From: Hyphomicrobium sp.
Lineage (GTDB): Bacteria > Pseudomonadota > Alphaproteobacteria > Rhizobiales > Hyphomicrobiaceae
Reading direction: 5' to 3'
NCBI GenBank assembly: GCA_013141015.1
Contig: JABFRT010000013.1
Span: 50,828 to 114,827 of the forward strand
Length of the DNA: 64,000 nt
The notes beneath the pieces were generated by a model that ran no database searches, had not been told where the DNA came from, and saw nothing but the letters and a program-made list of their open reading frames with translations. A program made the position numbers and the translations under genes. Positions 36,718 to 55,553 of this stretch are shown piece by piece (within the stretch, counting starts at the first letter, position 1; every line of letters begins with the position of its first letter).

Positions 36718-38808
36718 TCAGGCGTACTTCGCCTTGACTTCGTCCGCGACATTGCGCGGGACTTCCGCGTAATGCGCAAATTGCATGGTGTACGACGCAC
36801 GTCCAGTGGACATCGAGCGCAGTTGGCTGACGTACCCGAACATGTTCGCCAACGGCACGTATGCCCGGATGACCGTCGCGTTGCCGCGCATCTGCTGGTC
36901 GCGGATCTGGCCGCGGCGAGAGTTGATGTCGCCGATCACGCCACCGACGAAATCGCCCGGCGTCACAACCTCGACGTCCATGACGGGCTCAAGAATCTTG
37001 ACCCCACCCTTTTCACAGCCTTCCTTCATAGCCGCGCGTGTCGCGATTTCGAAGGCAATGGCCGACGAGTCAACGTCGTGGAACGCGCCGTCATAAAGTG
37101 TGACCTTCATGTCGACCAGCGGGAACCCGATCAGAATGCCGTTGTCCCAGACCGATTTGACGCCCTTTTCGACGCCCGGAATGTATTCCTTCGGAACAGT
37201 ACCGCCGATGATCGTCGTTTCAAACTCGTTGCCCTTGCCGGTTTCGTTCGGCTCAAGCTTGAGTTTGACGCGCGCGAACTGGCCTGTACCACCGGTCTGC
37301 TTCTTGTGCGTGTAGTCGATGTCGGCGGCGCGCGCCAAGCTCTCGCGGTAGGCAACCTGCGGCGCGCCAACGATGGCGTCGACGCCATAGGTGCGCTTCA
37401 GAATGTCGACCTTAATGTCGAGATGCAGTTCGCCCATGCCCTTGAGGATGGTCTCGCCCGATTCCTGATCGACCGCGACGCGGAACGACGGATCTTCATG
37501 CGCCATCGTGTGCAGTGCGATTGCCATCTTTTCCTGGTCGGCCTTGGTCTTCGGCTCAATCTTCTGAGCGATGACGGGCTCGGGGAAGTCCATCTTTTCA
37601 AGGATAACCGGCTTGTTCGGATCGCACAGCGTTTCGCCGGTACGGGTATCCTTCAAGCCCTGCAGAGCGATAATGTCGCCGGCAAAGGCTTCCTTGATTT
37701 CTTCGCGGTCGGCGGCGTGCATCAAATACATGCGGCCGGCGCGTTCTTTCTTGTCGCGCGTCGTGTTGGCGAGCGCCATGCCCTGCTCAAGCTTACCTGA
37801 GTAGATGCGGCAGAACGTGATCGAACCAACGTGCTCGAAGCTCATGATCTTAAAGGCGATCATCGACAGCGGCTCGCTGTCCGATGGCCTGCGCGGAGCG
37901 TCGCCACCGGTCTTGGGATCGATGCCAATGTAGGATTCGCGATCAAGCGGCGACGGCAGGAAGTCGACGACGGCATCGAGCAACGGCTGTACGCCCTTGT
38001 TCTTAAAGGCAGACCCACACATCATCGGATAGAAAGCGCGTGTCACAGTTGCCTTGCGGATCATTTTCCGCAGGTTGTCCGTGTCCGGCATCTTGCCATC
38101 AAGATAGGCTTCCATCGCCGCGTCGTCCATTTCGACGGCAGCTTCGATCATGTTGGCGCGGAATTCATTGGCCTTATCGACCAAGTCAGCCGGGATCGGA
38201 CCCTTGACCATCTTGGCGTCTTTGCCATCTCCGTCCCAGGTGATGGCTTCCATTTCGATCAGATCGACGACGCCCTTGAAATCGGCTTCGGCACCAATCG
38301 GGATCTGCAGCGGCACGGCTTTCGCGCCAAGCTTGTCCTTGATGTCGGCGAGACACATATAAAAGTCGGCGCCGGTCTTATCCATTTTATTGGAGAAGAT
38401 GATGCGCGGCACGCCGTACTTGTCGCCTTGGCGCCAGACGGTTTCGGTCTGCGGCTCAACGCCCTGGTTCGAGTCCAGAACGCAGACCGCGCCATCGAGC
38501 ACGCGCAAGCTGCGCTCAACTTCGATGGTGAAGTCGACGTGGCCTGGGGTGTCGATGATATTCAGGCGGCGCTTCTTGCCGTCGCGGCCCGCCCAAAAAC
38601 AGGTGGTTGCAGCCGACGTGATGGTGATGCCGCGTTCGGCTTCCTGATCCATGAAGTCCATCGTGGCGGCGCCATCGTGAACTTCGCCGATCTTGTAGGA
38701 CTTGCCGGTGTAATAAAGGACGCGTTCGGTGGTCGTGGTTTTGCCGGCGTCGATGTGCGCCATGATGCCGAAGTTGCGATAGTCTTGGATGTCGTATTGA
38801 CGGGCCAT
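36718..38808 (-). CDS. fusA: Elongation factor G
   Basis: Translocase GTPase of 696 residues. G1 AHIDAGKTT, intact switch [13 protein letters not shown]3 [10 protein letters not shown]4 NKMD, then domains II-V with [18 protein letters not shown] and [15 protein letters not shown] 38808 gives [20 protein letters not shown] as in relatives; the open frame to 38859 lacks homology. It lies between rpsG and tuf. Its normal switch I contrasts with that of the neighbouring tuf. Confidence 0.98.
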   Translation of the reverse strand: MARQYDIQDYRNFGIMAHIDAGKTTTTERVLYYTGKSYKIGEVHDGAATMDFMDQEAERGITITSAATTCFWAGRDGKKRRLNIIDTPGHVDFTIEVERSLRVLDGAVCVLDSNQGVEPQTETVWRQGDKYGVPRIIFSNKMDKTGADFYMCLADIKDKLGAKAVPLQIPIGAEADFKGVVDLIEMEAITWDGDGKDAKMVKGPIPADLVDKANEFRANMIEAAVEMDDAAMEAYLDGKMPDTDNLRKMIRKATVTRAFYPMMCGSAFKNKGVQPLLDAVVDFLPSPLDRESYIGIDPKTGGDAPRRPSDSEPLSMIAFKIMSFEHVGSITFCRIYSGKLEQGMALANTTRDKKERAGRMYLMHAADREEIKEAFAGDIIALQGLKDTRTGETLCDPNKPVILEKMDFPEPVIAQKIEPKTKADQEKMAIALHTMAHEDPSFRVAVDQESGETILKGMGELHLDIKVDILKRTYGVDAIVGAPQVAYRESLARAADIDYTHKKQTGGTGQFARVKLKLEPNETGKGNEFETTIIGGTVPKEYIPGVEKGVKSVWDNGILIGFPLVDMKVTLYDGAFHDVDSSAIAFEIATRAAMKEGCEKGGVKILEPVMDVEVVTPGDFVGGVIGDINSRRGQIRDQQMRGNATVIRAYVPLANMFGYVSQLRSMSTGRASYTMQFAHYAEVPRNVADEVKAKYA

Positions 38809-38876
38809 GATGCGCCTCGAAATTCTTTCATATTTGCGCTTAAGTTGCCCACACAGCAACCGCGCAGTGTCCAGAC

Positions 38877-39413
<537 letters not shown>

Positions 39414-39785
39414 TTACTTCGGACGCTTGGCGCCATACTTCGAGCGGCGCTGACGGCGGGCTGCAACGCCCTGCGTATCGAGCACGCCGCGCACGATGTG
39501 GTAACGCACACCGGGCAAGTCCTTGACGCGGCCGCCACGGATCAGAACCACGGAGTGTTCCTGAAGGTTGTGGCCTTCGCCCGGAATGTAACCAATGACT
39601 TCAAAGCCGTTGGTCAGCCGGATCTTGGCAACCTTACGAAGCGCCGAGTTCGGCTTCTTCGGCGTCGTCGTGTACACACGGGTGCAGACGCCGCGCTTCT
39701 GAGGGCAGCTCTCCATGTGGCGCGACTTCTCGCGGTAGGTCTTCTGTTCCCGGGGCTTCCGGATCAACTGTTGTATCGTTGGCAT
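39414..39785 (-). CDS. rpsL: 30S ribosomal protein S12
   Basis: Protein of 123 residues at the decoding centre. [21 protein letters not shown] and [17 protein letters not shown] carry the Lys residues where streptomycin resistance mutations arise; both are wild type. First gene of the str operon; the promoter candidate lies at 40036-40066. Confidence 0.98.
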   Translation of the reverse strand: MPTIQQLIRKPREQKTYREKSRHMESCPQKRGVCTRVYTTTPKKPNSALRKVAKIRLTNGFEVIGYIPGEGHNLQEHSVVLIRGGRVKDLPGVRYHIVRGVLDTQGVAARRQRRSKYGAKRPK

Positions 39786-40035
39786 CAGCCCAAACCCTGC
39801 TCTTCACGTTCAAAAAACTTAATGTACGCAATCCGCAAAACGGAAAGCGCCATACAAACCTGCTAAGCGGCGGTTGCCCGCCCTTAACAGGGGAAAAACC
39901 AGAGGATCGTGCCGCCTTTTGGGTGGCAGATCTTGGTCCGTCGATGTGCTCTGCTTTAGTGGACGGTAGCGTTTAGACCCGACCAAGCGCTCAAAAAGCG
40001 CGGAAATGGTCTACCACCTACCGTGAGAACTCGGG

Positions 40036-40066
40036 GAGCTATATACACAGCTGCCATATTGGTCAA
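40036..40066 (-). promoter_or_regulatory. Candidate str operon promoter
   Basis: Minus strand TTGACC (40061-40066), 17 bp, then TATAGC; a TATATA overlaps at 15-bp spacing. It is located about 250 bases upstream of rpsL in the 483-base gap between rpsL and rpoC (39786-40268), which holds no ORF of merit. The remaining leader is unassigned. Sigma-70-like match seen; activity inferred. Confidence 0.5.
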
Positions 40067-40205
40067 CAGCTGCCCAAGGGGCGAGTGAAATTAATTTCGC
40101 ATCGCAGCAGCGAATATCAGCAATTCAGCCTGCGGCACGGTGTCAGGTCACTCTGTTTGATCGCGAACGTGCTGTCCACGCAATCCATTTTTGCTCCTTT
40201 TGAAT

Positions 40206-40247
40206 CAAAAACGGCCGCCCTCTTTCGAGAGCGGCCGTTCAATTTTT
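40206..40247 (-). terminator. Terminator after rpoC
   Basis: Stem AACGGCCGCTCTC / GAGGGCGGCCGTT closed by a GAAA tetraloop on the minus strand, then TTTTG, 22 bases beyond the rpoC stop. It separates the rpoBC unit from the str operon. Confidence 0.9.
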
Positions 40248-40268
40248 AGATTCGTGTGAAGCGGTGTC

Positions 40269-44486
<4,218 letters not shown>

Positions 44487-44600
44487 CGGCTTTCTCCTCG
44501 AGGGACTTCAGGGGGTAATGAAGGCCCGTGGAACGTCATAAAATTCGCTAGGTGCCATGAACGCCCCGCCCTCAAACGATGAGGACGAGGCGGTCAGGTG

Positions 44601-48758
<4,158 letters not shown>

Positions 48759-48859
48759 TGTCCGCTCCTTCATGCTGTTCAATGCGGGAGGGGGTTTCCC
48801 GCGAACCTAAATGCGAAATGACACCGCAGGAGTCCGTTAAACTCTCTGAAAACGGTTCA

Positions 48860-48905
48860 CCGGAAGGTTCTTTTCGAGGTTCGAGGCCTCTGAAAAACCT
48901 TCCGG
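48860..48905 (-). promoter_or_regulatory. Stable hairpin in the rplL-rpoB leader
   Basis: Perfect 10-bp outer stem CCGGAAGGTT / AACCTTCCGG enclosing a smaller GAGG / CCTC hairpin. It lies 100 bases before rpoB in the 274-base rplL-rpoB gap. In E. coli this gap holds an attenuator and an RNase III site; a similar role is inferred. No T-run follows on the minus strand, so full termination is unlikely. Confidence 0.6.
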
Positions 48906-49000
48906 AAAAACGTTTTTGTTCGGCGCTTTGCGAACCCCCTCGGAGGAGCCGGCCGCAAAGCGCGGACGTGAATGGGAATAGAGAATTGGGTGTAGGAACT

Positions 49001-49024
49001 CCCTACTCCCCATTCCCTACTCCC
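49001..49024 (-). other. G-quadruplex-like motif after rplL
   Basis: On the minus (transcribed) strand four runs of three or four G are separated by AGTA, AAT and AGTA: a textbook G3+N1-7 pattern of 24 bases. It begins eight bases after the rplL stop codon, in the rplL-rpoB gap. Confidence 0.7.
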
Positions 49025-49032
49025 ATAATTTC

Positions 49033-49404
49033 TTACTTCAGTTCGACAACGGCGCCCTGGTCTTCAAGCTGCTTCTTGAGCTTCTGGGCTTCGTCCTTCG
49101 ACACGCCTTCCTTGACAGCCTTGCCGCCAGCTTCGACGAGGTCCTTAGCTTCCTTCAGGCCGAGACCCGTGATGGCGCGGACTTCCTTGATGACGTTGAT
49201 CTTCTTGTCGCCGCCCGACTTCAGGTAGACGGTGAACTCGGTCTGCTCTTCAACGGCAGCAGCAGCAGGACCAGCGGGGCCAGCAACAGCAACAGCAGCA
49301 GCAGCCGAAACGCCCCACTTTTCTTCGAGCATCTTGGCAAGTTCGGCGGCTTCGAGAACCGTCAGTGCCGACAGATCTTCGACAATCTTTTCAATCTTAG
49401 ACAT
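49033..49404 (-). CDS. rplL: 50S ribosomal protein L7/L12
   Basis: Protein of 123 residues, the multicopy stalk protein recruiting GTPase factors. N-terminal dimerisation domain [21 protein letters not shown], Ala/Gly/Pro hinge (about 36-52), and the C-terminal factor-binding domain [40 protein letters not shown]. Confidence 0.98.
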   Translation of the reverse strand: MSKIEKIVEDLSALTVLEAAELAKMLEEKWGVSAAAAVAVAGPAGPAAAAVEEQTEFTVYLKSGGDKKINVIKEVRAITGLGLKEAKDLVEAGGKAVKEGVSKDEAQKLKKQLEDQGAVVELK

Positions 49405-49524
49405 AGGATACTTCCTTCCGATTTGAACCTTGGTGAGTTGATCTGCAGCGCGTCATCGATGCGATGATCATGCTGCCGTTGGTAAGTCTCGAAGGCCCGT
49501 GTGGGCCCCCACAACCGTTTGGCA

Positions 49525-50034
49525 TTAGCCCTGTGACGCCTTCGCCTGGATGACGCGTGCGAGCTTTGCTCCCGGCTCCTTGACGGTCCGTGCGATTTTG
49601 GTCGCCGGAGCGTTGAGAAGGCCGATGATCTTGGCGCGCAGTTCGTCCAGAGACGGCAGTTCGGCGAGCGCTTTCACGCCCTTTGCGTCGAGGATGGTCT
49701 TGCCCATCGCGCCGCCGAGGATGACGAGTTTGTCGTTCCCCTTGGCATACGCAACGGCAGCCTTCGCCGCAGCAATCGGATCTTTCGAATAGGCCAGAAT
49801 GGTCGGGCCTTTCATCAGATCCGTCAGCTTGTCGGCGTCGGTATCCTTGAATGCAAGCTTTGCCAGCGTGTTCTTGGCCACCCGAACAGACCCGCCCGCT
49901 TCTTTAACGCGCTTGCGGAAGTCTGCCGATTGAGCGGCCACCATGCCGGTGTTGTGGGCAACAACCACCACGCCCGTGCTTTTCAGCTCGTCGTGAAGGC
50001 TGCTGATGAGCTCACGTTTCGCGGCTCTATCCAC
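49525..50034 (-). CDS. rplJ: 50S ribosomal protein L10
   Basis: Protein of 169 residues, base of the L12 stalk. VDRAAKRELISSLHDELKST, GGSVRVAKNTLAKLAF, KGPTILAYSKDPIAAAK and the C-terminal helices that carry L12 dimers are typical. It starts with GTG, served by AAGGAG seven bases upstream. A 345-base leader precedes it. Confidence 0.97.
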   Translation of the reverse strand: MDRAAKRELISSLHDELKSTGVVVVAHNTGMVAAQSADFRKRVKEAGGSVRVAKNTLAKLAFKDTDADKLTDLMKGPTILAYSKDPIAAAKAAVAYAKGNDKLVILGGAMGKTILDAKGVKALAELPSLDELRAKIIGLLNAPATKIARTVKEPGAKLARVIQAKASQG

Positions 50035-50379
50035 GTTTCGTCTCCTTGCTGCGAAACTTTCTGAATGAAAGCTTCGCGGGTTGCACCTGTACCGCCCACC
50101 CCTGATCAGGAGCGGACGACGTGTGGTCTGTCCTCGTATCCGTGGACCTCAGAAATGTGAGGCGGCACGGTGCTGACCCAGAAGGTTCAAACCAGACCTT
50201 GAGCATGACGCTCGAAATCCAGCCGTCTTCTGTCTCATGCGGGCTCTCAGGTCTTGAGAGATTTCAGCCCCACTGGCGGACCAGAGCGGCACCCACAATC
50301 TCGGACAGTGCTAGACCGGAATCTTGCGAACCCCGGTCCAGGGTCTTCCGGGTTGCCCCGGAATTCTTGATTGGCCGGC
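50035..50379 (-). promoter_or_regulatory. rplJ leader region
   Basis: 345 bases without a gene between rplA and rplJ. Just before the rplJ ribosome site is a near-perfect hairpin (50051-50077: GCGAAACTTTC / GAAAGCTTCGC). In E. coli, L10-L12 binds a leader structure here to repress rplJL translation; the position and folding potential suggest the same. A GC-rich inverted repeat built on CCGGGGT and ACCCTGGACCGG lies near 50318-50350, close to the rplA stop, without a T-run. Confidence 0.5.
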
Positions 50380-51135
50380 TTAGATAACCGGACCGGTCGT
50401 GACGGTCGATGCGTCGACCTTGAGGCCCGGACCCATCGTCGAGGACAATGATACCTTACGCAGGTACGTGCCCTTCGAACCGTTCGGCTTGGCCTTCACA
50501 ACGGCGTCAACGAACGCCTTGATGTTCTCGACCAGCGCCTGCTCGGTGAAGCTCGCCTTGCCGACGCCGCCATGCACGATGCCAGCCTTTTCGACGCGGA
50601 ATTCGACCGAACCGCCCTTGGCGCCCTTGACGGCACCAACAACGTCCATCGTCACCGTGCCAACGCGCGGGTTCGGCATCAGGCCACGCGGGCCCAAAAC
50701 CTTGCCGAGCTTGCCGACGAGGCCCATCATGTCGGGCGTCGCGATGCAGCGGTCGAAGTTGATCTGGCCCTTCGAGACCAGTTCGACGAGATCGTCAGCG
50801 CCGACAATGTCTGCACCTGCAGCGCGGGCTTCGTCAGCCTTGGCGCCCTTGGCGAACACGGCAACGCGCGCGGTACGGCCTGAGCCGTTTGGCAAGTTGC
50901 AAACGCCACGGACCATCTGGTCGGCGTGCTTGGGGTCAACGCCGAGGTTCATGGCGATTTCGATGGTTTCATCGAACTTCGCCTTGGCACGGGCTTTGAT
51001 GATCTTGACGGCTTCGTCAACGCTGTAGGCTTTGCCAGCCGCCAGACCTTCGGTCACGACAACCATGCGCTTGCCGCCTGCAAGACGGGTCGCCTTGATC
51101 TGCTCAGCGGAGATATTGGTTTTCTTATCAGCCAT
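50380..51135 (-). CDS. rplA: 50S ribosomal protein L1
   Basis: Protein of 251 residues in the mobile stalk by the E site, and a known repressor of the rplKA mRNA in E. coli. [40 protein letters not shown] and [19 protein letters not shown] are diagnostic. ATG 51135 gives the family start MADKKTNIS; the frame open to 51201 overlaps rplK and is rejected. Confidence 0.97.
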   Translation of the reverse strand: MADKKTNISAEQIKATRLAGGKRMVVVTEGLAAGKAYSVDEAVKIIKARAKAKFDETIEIAMNLGVDPKHADQMVRGVCNLPNGSGRTARVAVFAKGAKADEARAAGADIVGADDLVELVSKGQINFDRCIATPDMMGLVGKLGKVLGPRGLMPNPRVGTVTMDVVGAVKGAKGGSVEFRVEKAGIVHGGVGKASFTEQALVENIKAFVDAVVKAKPNGSKGTYLRKVSLSSTMGPGLKVDASTVTTGPVI

Positions 51136-51139
51136 TGGA

Positions 51140-51586
51140 CTACTCCACCACCTTGAGACCCATCGAACGCGCAGAGCCAGCGAGCGTGCGCGCTGCGGCA
51201 TCCATGTCGTCGGTGTTGAGGTCTTTCATCTTGATTTTGGCGATGTCCTTCAACTGCGCCATCGTCACCTGACCGGCAACGATACGGCCCGGCTCTTTCG
51301 AACCCGAACCACCCTTACCTGTCGGCTTCAAGCCTGCAGCCTTCTTAATCAAGAAGGTGGCCGGCGGCGTGCGCATTTCGAAGGTGAACGAGCGGTCGGA
51401 ATAGACCGTGATCTTCACCGGAATTGGCGTGCCCTGCTCGAGATCCTTCGTCTTGGCGTTGAAGGACTTGCAGAACTCCATGATGTTGACGCCGCGCTGA
51501 CCGAGCGCGGGGCCGATCGGCGGCGACGGGTTGGCCGCGCCTGCTGGCACCTGGAGGTTGATGTAACCGTCGATTTTCTTCGCCAT
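51140..51586 (-). CDS. rplK: 50S ribosomal protein L11
   Basis: Protein of 148 residues, in the GTPase-associated centre and the thiostrepton site. [38 protein letters not shown] and the C-terminal RNA-binding domain GTARSMG-like [14 protein letters not shown] are diagnostic. The 222-base gap to nusG holds only short GC-rich repeats. Confidence 0.97.
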   Translation of the reverse strand: MAKKIDGYINLQVPAGAANPSPPIGPALGQRGVNIMEFCKSFNAKTKDLEQGTPIPVKITVYSDRSFTFEMRTPPATFLIKKAAGLKPTGKGGSGSKEPGRIVAGQVTMAQLKDIAKIKMKDLNTDDMDAAARTLAGSARSMGLKVVE

Positions 51587-51808
51587 GGTTTCCCCTAAGC
51601 GTTACGAACAGTCCTCCGCGACGGCGGAGCAAAGTTCAGGGTTAGCGGTTACGCGGACCAGACACTTCTTGCGAAGCCCCAATCCTCCCGCACAACGCCG
51701 CAGCGGTGAGATCATCTCTCCGTTGCGGTGCCAGCCGTTGCCAGCCGGACTTCTCGTCAAGCCGGCGGTTGCCCGCCAGCCCATCTTCAGGCCACCCAAG
51801 ACGAAGCC

Positions 51809-52384
51809 TCAGCCGGCAATCTTTTCAACTTGCCCGAATTCGAGCTCGACCGGCGTCGGCCGCCCGAAGATCGACACCGCGACCTTGACGCGCGAACGCT
51901 CTTCATCGACTTCTTCGACGACACCTGTGAACGAGGCGAACGGACCGTCGGCAACCTTGACGTTTTCGCCGACTTCAAAGGTGATCGTCGGTTTAGGACG
52001 CTCAACACCTTCCGTCACCTGCTGCAGAATGCGCATGGCTTCGGCTTCAGGGATCGCCATCGGCTTATTGTCGGCACCGAGGAAGCCGGTGACCTTCGGG
52101 GTGTTCTTGATCATCACGAACGCCGCGTCGGTCATTTTCATTTTGACCAGCACGTAGCCCGGCAAGAACTTGCGTTCAGTCGGTATCTTGCGGCCGCGCT
52201 TGACCTCAACCACTTCTTCGGTCGGCACGACGATTTCTTCGAACAGATGCTCGAGACCGCCCGCCTTCGCCCGCTCGCGGATAGCATCAGCCACCTTGCG
52301 CTCGAAGTTGGTGTAGGCATGAACGATGTACCAGCGTGTCCCGGCAACCGTGGTTTTATCTTCGCGTGTCTGCGCGACAGTCAT
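51809..52384 (-). CDS. nusG: Transcription termination/antitermination factor NusG
   Basis: Protein of 191 residues. The NGN domain ([45 protein letters not shown]) binds the RNA polymerase clamp; the C-terminal KOW domain ([24 protein letters not shown], in pieces) binds Rho or S10. It lies just downstream of secE, as usual. Confidence 0.98.
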   Translation of the reverse strand: MTVAQTREDKTTVAGTRWYIVHAYTNFERKVADAIRERAKAGGLEHLFEEIVVPTEEVVEVKRGRKIPTERKFLPGYVLVKMKMTDAAFVMIKNTPKVTGFLGADNKPMAIPEAEAMRILQQVTEGVERPKPTITFEVGENVKVADGPFASFTGVVEEVDEERSRVKVAVSIFGRPTPVELEFGQVEKIAG

Positions 52385-52441
52385 TCTTGAAGGCCCTCTT
52401 GCGCCGCCGCCTTAGCCAATACGCCCTAGCGAGTACCGGCC

Positions 52442-52642
52442 TTAACCGCCGCCGATACCCAGAACCATGCGCACCACATAGCTGAGCGCCTGATCCACCG
52501 CCAAAAAGAAAATAGAGGCGAGCGCGACCATGATGAGAACCATCAGCGTCGTGATCCAAACCTCTTTCCACGTCGGCCAGGTGACTTTGGCAACTTCATG
52601 CCGAACTTCCTGCATAAACGTGATCGGGTTGAACTTCGCCAT
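52442..52642 (-). CDS. secE: Preprotein translocase subunit SecE
   Basis: Protein of 66 residues, minimal single-helix SecE. FMQEVRHEVAKVTWPTWKE is the conserved amphipathic segment, followed by one transmembrane helix (about 29-55). ATG 52642 is used; a TTG precedes it directly. It clamps SecY (23658-25001) in the Sec channel. Confidence 0.95.
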   Translation of the reverse strand: MAKFNPITFMQEVRHEVAKVTWPTWKEVWITTLMVLIMVALASIFFLAVDQALSYVVRMVLGIGGG

Positions 52643-52748
52643 CAAAACTGCTTTCCGAACGAAAATGCGACAACCTGCCGCAACCTGCCCCGCGGATTAA
52701 ACCGGGGCCGGTCGGCAGGTCAAACCAGAACGAGGCGCCATAACGTGA

Positions 52749-52824
52749 TGGCAGGGGCGGCAGGTCTCGAACCTGCGACCTTCGGTTTTGGAGACCGACG
52801 CTCTACCAATTGAGCTACACCCCT
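52749..52824 (-). tRNA. tRNA-Trp (anticodon CCA)
   Basis: 76 nt including an encoded 3' CCA. Acceptor AGGGGTG/CGCCCCT, D arm GCTCAATTGGTAGAGC, anticodon loop CTCCAAA, T arm with GGTTCGAACC. Location upstream of secE-nusG is conserved in many bacteria. Confidence 0.97.
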
Positions 52825-52957
52825 TCAACGCGGCATGAGCATAACGCCCATCACCTAGCTGCCTCATCCGGGGCCCGCTTCCATAGACCATGTTCGACGC
52901 GTTGTCAGTAGGGCTGGGTGCGGTTTTTTTAACCGCGCCTCAACCATGGCCACCCTG

Positions 52958-53335
52958 TTAGCGGCTGGCGACCGGCGCGTTCGGCGCCCAAGGACCAGCG
53001 CTTCCACCTTGCGCACTGATCGGCTCGACCACAACGGCCGTGCCATAGGCCAGCACTTCGGTGACGGCGGCGGCAATTTCATTGGCGTCATAACGCATGC
53101 CGATAACCGCGTTGGCGCCCATTTCCTGAGCGTGCGCGATCAAGAGATTAAAGGCTTCCTGGCGGGTCTGCTCAGCAAGCTTGGTGTAGACCGTGATGTT
53201 GCCGCCGAAGAAAATCTGGATCGCAGCACCCAGATTGCCGACGACCGAGCGCGAGCGGACCGTCAACCCGCGCACCAAGCCCAGGTGGCGGACAATGCGA
53301 TAGCCTTCAAGTTCATTGGTGGTGACGACGAGCAT
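52958..53335 (-). CDS. YbjQ / UPF0145 family protein
   Basis: Protein of 125 residues with the YbjQ fold (DUF74, formerly heavy-metal-binding): LEGYRIVRHLGLVRGLTVRSRS, ARQEAFNLLIAHAQEMGANAVIGMRYD-type core and a YGTAVVVE ending. Subunits of the family form pentameric rings; the function is unknown. The last ~17 residues are Gly/Ala/Pro-rich. It lies upstream of tRNA-Trp and downstream of a lipoprotein gene on the same strand (62-base gap). Confidence 0.9.
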   Translation of the reverse strand: MLVVTTNELEGYRIVRHLGLVRGLTVRSRSVVGNLGAAIQIFFGGNITVYTKLAEQTRQEAFNLLIAHAQEMGANAVIGMRYDANEIAAAVTEVLAYGTAVVVEPISAQGGSAGPWAPNAPVASR

Positions 53336-53397
53336 GGGAGGCTCCCGGATTGAGGACGGCGATCTGTCAGGCGATCTATTCCGGCACCACAGCTATC

Positions 53398-54081
53398 TCA
53401 AGCTTTCGGAACCAGCCAGTCCTTAAATTGCTGGCTGTAGGACCCGACCACGCGCACATCAAGGTCATCGCCAAGCTGATCGGCCATAACGCCCGCCCAG
53501 CCGTTCAATGCGAAACCAAGCGCCGGCATATCCTTGCGTTCCGCCAGTACTTCGCCGGTTTTTGCATCCTTCAACGCAGCTGACGCAACAATCATTGGCG
53601 CGCCACCGACAATAACCCGCTCAACAGCCGACGGGATTGAGAACATTTTGACTGTCACTTCAAGCCGGGTTGCGCGCTCCCCATCCCTGAATTCCGGCTG
53701 CAGAGTTTTTTCGAGCGCCGACTTCAAGCCGCCGCTGATCCGGTCGCGCACATAGTTCTGGGCTTCCGGCGTTTTCATGAGTTCGGAAATCGCGGCGCTA
53801 TCGGCGGCGTTGGGATCGGACGCCATCCCAATGGACGCAGTCTCAGTGATCTTAGTCTTAGGCATCGTGCCCGCCTGACGGCGTTTGCCAGCGTATTCAT
53901 GTTCGACATTCGCCCACGCAATCTGAGCGTCTGGCGCAACGGTCACCGTCACCGCATCTAGCTTGAGTGTCTTAGCTGATGCCAACGTCAGTGGAGTCGG
54001 CGGGATTGTGACACACGCGCCTAAGAGGCCGATGCCCAGCACGCTCAGGATAGTGATTGCAGTACGGCGCAGCCCTGTCAT
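53398..54081 (-). CDS. Putative lipoprotein, function unknown
   Basis: About 227 residues. The N-terminus MTGLRRTAITILSVLGIGLLGAC is a lipoprotein signal with lipobox LGAC, so membrane attachment via the Cys is predicted. The mature part has a beta-rich N-half (LDAVTVTVAPDAQIAW), a helical middle with a conserved-looking LEKTLQPEF, then VTVKMFSIPSAVERVIVGG and WAGVMADQLGDDLDVRVVGSY. It is reminiscent of DUF4410 or LPS-assembly-type lipoproteins, but no family is assigned. ATG 54081 has GGGGGA just upstream; ATG 54096 is an alternative. Confidence 0.75.
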   Translation of the reverse strand: MTGLRRTAITILSVLGIGLLGACVTIPPTPLTLASAKTLKLDAVTVTVAPDAQIAWANVEHEYAGKRRQAGTMPKTKITETASIGMASDPNAADSAAISELMKTPEAQNYVRDRISGGLKSALEKTLQPEFRDGERATRLEVTVKMFSIPSAVERVIVGGAPMIVASAALKDAKTGEVLAERKDMPALGFALNGWAGVMADQLGDDLDVRVVGSYSQQFKDWLVPKA

Positions 54082-54202
54082 CGCGTCCCCCGTCATCTTT
54101 CGTCGCCGGGCAGGACTAGCATCTAGTGGGGCTCCGGCCCTACTGTTGGCGCGCCACAGCCCATGAAAATCGTCGCTTCACTGAGCAATTGGTGGGGAAA
54201 AA

Positions 54203-54276
54203 TGGAGCGGATGAAGGGAATCGAACCCTCGTATGAAGCTTGGAAGGCTTCCGTTCTACCATTGAACTACATCCGC
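54203..54276 (-). tRNA. tRNA-Gly (anticodon TCC)
   Basis: 74 nt with encoded CCA. Acceptor GCGGATG/CATCCGC, D arm GTTCAATGGTAGAAC, anticodon loop CTTCCAA, T arm with GGTTCGATTCC. Accessory DNA begins on its 5' side; no duplicated 3' end was found, so it is not shown to be an attachment site. Confidence 0.97.
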
Positions 54277-54418
54277 GAACCCGTGAATGCTGGGGCTTTT
54301 GACACGTTTAATCTGTTCCAGCAAGCGCACGAACCTAGAACAAACGGCATATCCGGAAAGTCTCGCCCCGGAATAGTCCCGGAAGGGAAAGTGAGATCCG
54401 CACACAGCCTATCAATTG

Positions 54419-54715
54419 TTAGAGCTCGTGTTGCCGCTCGAATCTGGGCGCACTGCACGCCATGAATTTTGCGATTTCAATTCGCTGAAGCTCAGGATCT
54501 TGGTTTACAAGATGCTCGTGGGCGGGCGTAGTTGACGATGGGCACTTGAAGAGCCCTATGACGGTCGCTTCATCCGCTCCAGCGCCTCCCGGACTTGATC
54601 CCAGACGCCATCCAGCAATTCGCGCCTGAGCGCACGTTTTCAAAAGTTCCTCAGCGTGCGCGCGGTCATGGGCCAAGATGGCGACGGCTTTCTCATCAAA
54701 CGGTGATTTGGCCAT
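54419..54715 (-). CDS. Hypothetical 98-aa protein
   Basis: Unrecognised. An N-terminal amphipathic helix (SPFDEKAVAILAHDRAHAEELLKT) is plausible protein; the second half is less ordered and Ser/Pro/Cys-containing. ATG 54715 has GAGG about eleven bases upstream. Codon use is not clearly better than background in the 3' half, so a frameshifted or decayed gene is possible. Confidence 0.4.
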   Translation of the reverse strand: MAKSPFDEKAVAILAHDRAHAEELLKTCAQARIAGWRLGSSPGGAGADEATVIGLFKCPSSTTPAHEHLVNQDPELQRIEIAKFMACSAPRFERQHEL

Positions 54716-54839
54716 AGTGTGTTTCCTCGTTGGGGCCTCGTGGCCGTTGATCCTCTAAAGGACATCGAAGCCTGACCTAGACCCGTCTTGCCTAGTTCGA
54801 TCCGTTGTGTACGCTGTAAGCTCGTTCATCGGACCGGGA

Positions 54840-55283
54840 ATGGGCGTCATGTTTTTCAGAACCTTCGCGACAGTTGTCTGCTGTCTTCTTATAGCGGGCG
54901 TTCCGGCGTTCGCGCGCGACACTTCTACGATTGTTGTGCCGCAACCTTCGACGCCAACACAAGTGACGCCACAAGCACCGAAGGTCGAGACGCCGGCGAC
55001 CAAAGCTGAGACAGCGACGCCAGACAGTGGGACGCAGCCGTCCAAGACGAAGAAGGCGCTTGCACAGGCCGCTGTTGTCGCTGCCATCATCGCCGCGTCG
55101 ATTGCGTTCTATAAAGCTGACAGCGGCGGACCGTGCGCTTGCCCTAATGACGTTGATCGGGCTGGCAGGAAATGCGGCAAGCGTTCGGCGCACTCACGGT
55201 CAGGCGGTTATGACGTGACGTGCTACCCGAGTGACGTGACGCCTGACATGATTTCAAGCTGGCGGGCAGAGAACGAAAAGTAA
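54840..55283 (+). CDS. Small secreted protein with a CPNDxDRAGRKCGKRSA motif
   Basis: About 147 residues: signal peptide 1-~25 (ending PAFA), a Thr/Pro/Lys-rich linker (30-75), a hydrophobic stretch (AQAAVVAAIIAASIAFY) and a C-terminal cysteine-rich module CACPNDVDRAGRKCGKRSA, then SRSGGYDVTCYPSDV. The module recurs from memory in small exported proteins of alphaproteobacteria, often on mobile DNA, without a known function. Four Cys could bind metal or form two disulfides. The start could also be ATG 54849. The stop overlaps the next start by one base, so the two genes are coupled. Confidence 0.7.
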   Translation: MGVMFFRTFATVVCCLLIAGVPAFARDTSTIVVPQPSTPTQVTPQAPKVETPATKAETATPDSGTQPSKTKKALAQAAVVAAIIAASIAFYKADSGGPCACPNDVDRAGRKCGKRSAHSRSGGYDVTCYPSDVTPDMISSWRAENEK

Positions 55284-55540
55284 TGCCGAGCGGTTACGAA
55301 CAATCTCCCGACTACGGCGGCAAGCCTCCCGGAAGCTGGGACTTCGCGGTGTTTCTGATTGTCGTCTTCGTCGTTGCACCGCTGGCTTGGTGGTACTTTA
55401 CGCAAGATACGCAAGCGAACTGCCGCGTGATTACACCGGCTGAGACAGAAACGTTCGTTGAAGACGGGAAGCGGAAAGGCGTGCTCGATCTGCAAAAGTT
55501 GAATTTGAAGCCGGGCGAATGTTTGACTTTGAAGCCATAG
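55283..55540 (+). CDS. Small single-pass membrane protein
   Basis: Protein of 85 residues, unrecognised. One transmembrane helix (about 21-40: FAVFLIVVFVVAPLAWWYF) with a short N-terminal tail and a ~45-residue domain on the other side carrying two Cys (NCRVI and GECLTL), suggesting a disulfide if periplasmic. TAATG junction with the upstream gene; 14 bases to the next. Confidence 0.65.
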   Translation: MPSGYEQSPDYGGKPPGSWDFAVFLIVVFVVAPLAWWYFTQDTQANCRVITPAETETFVEDGKRKGVLDLQKLNLKPGECLTLKP

Positions 55541-55553
55541 GAAGGAAGATTGA

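Noticed and set aside
53398..54081. Reading the lipoprotein as a TolB- or LPS-assembly protein
   Set aside because: Only the lipobox and general beta-rich pattern match; no diagnostic motif was seen.
54203..54276. tRNA-Gly as the attachment site of the accessory region
   Set aside because: The accessory genes lie on the 5' side of the tRNA, and no second copy of its 3' end was seen at the island side.
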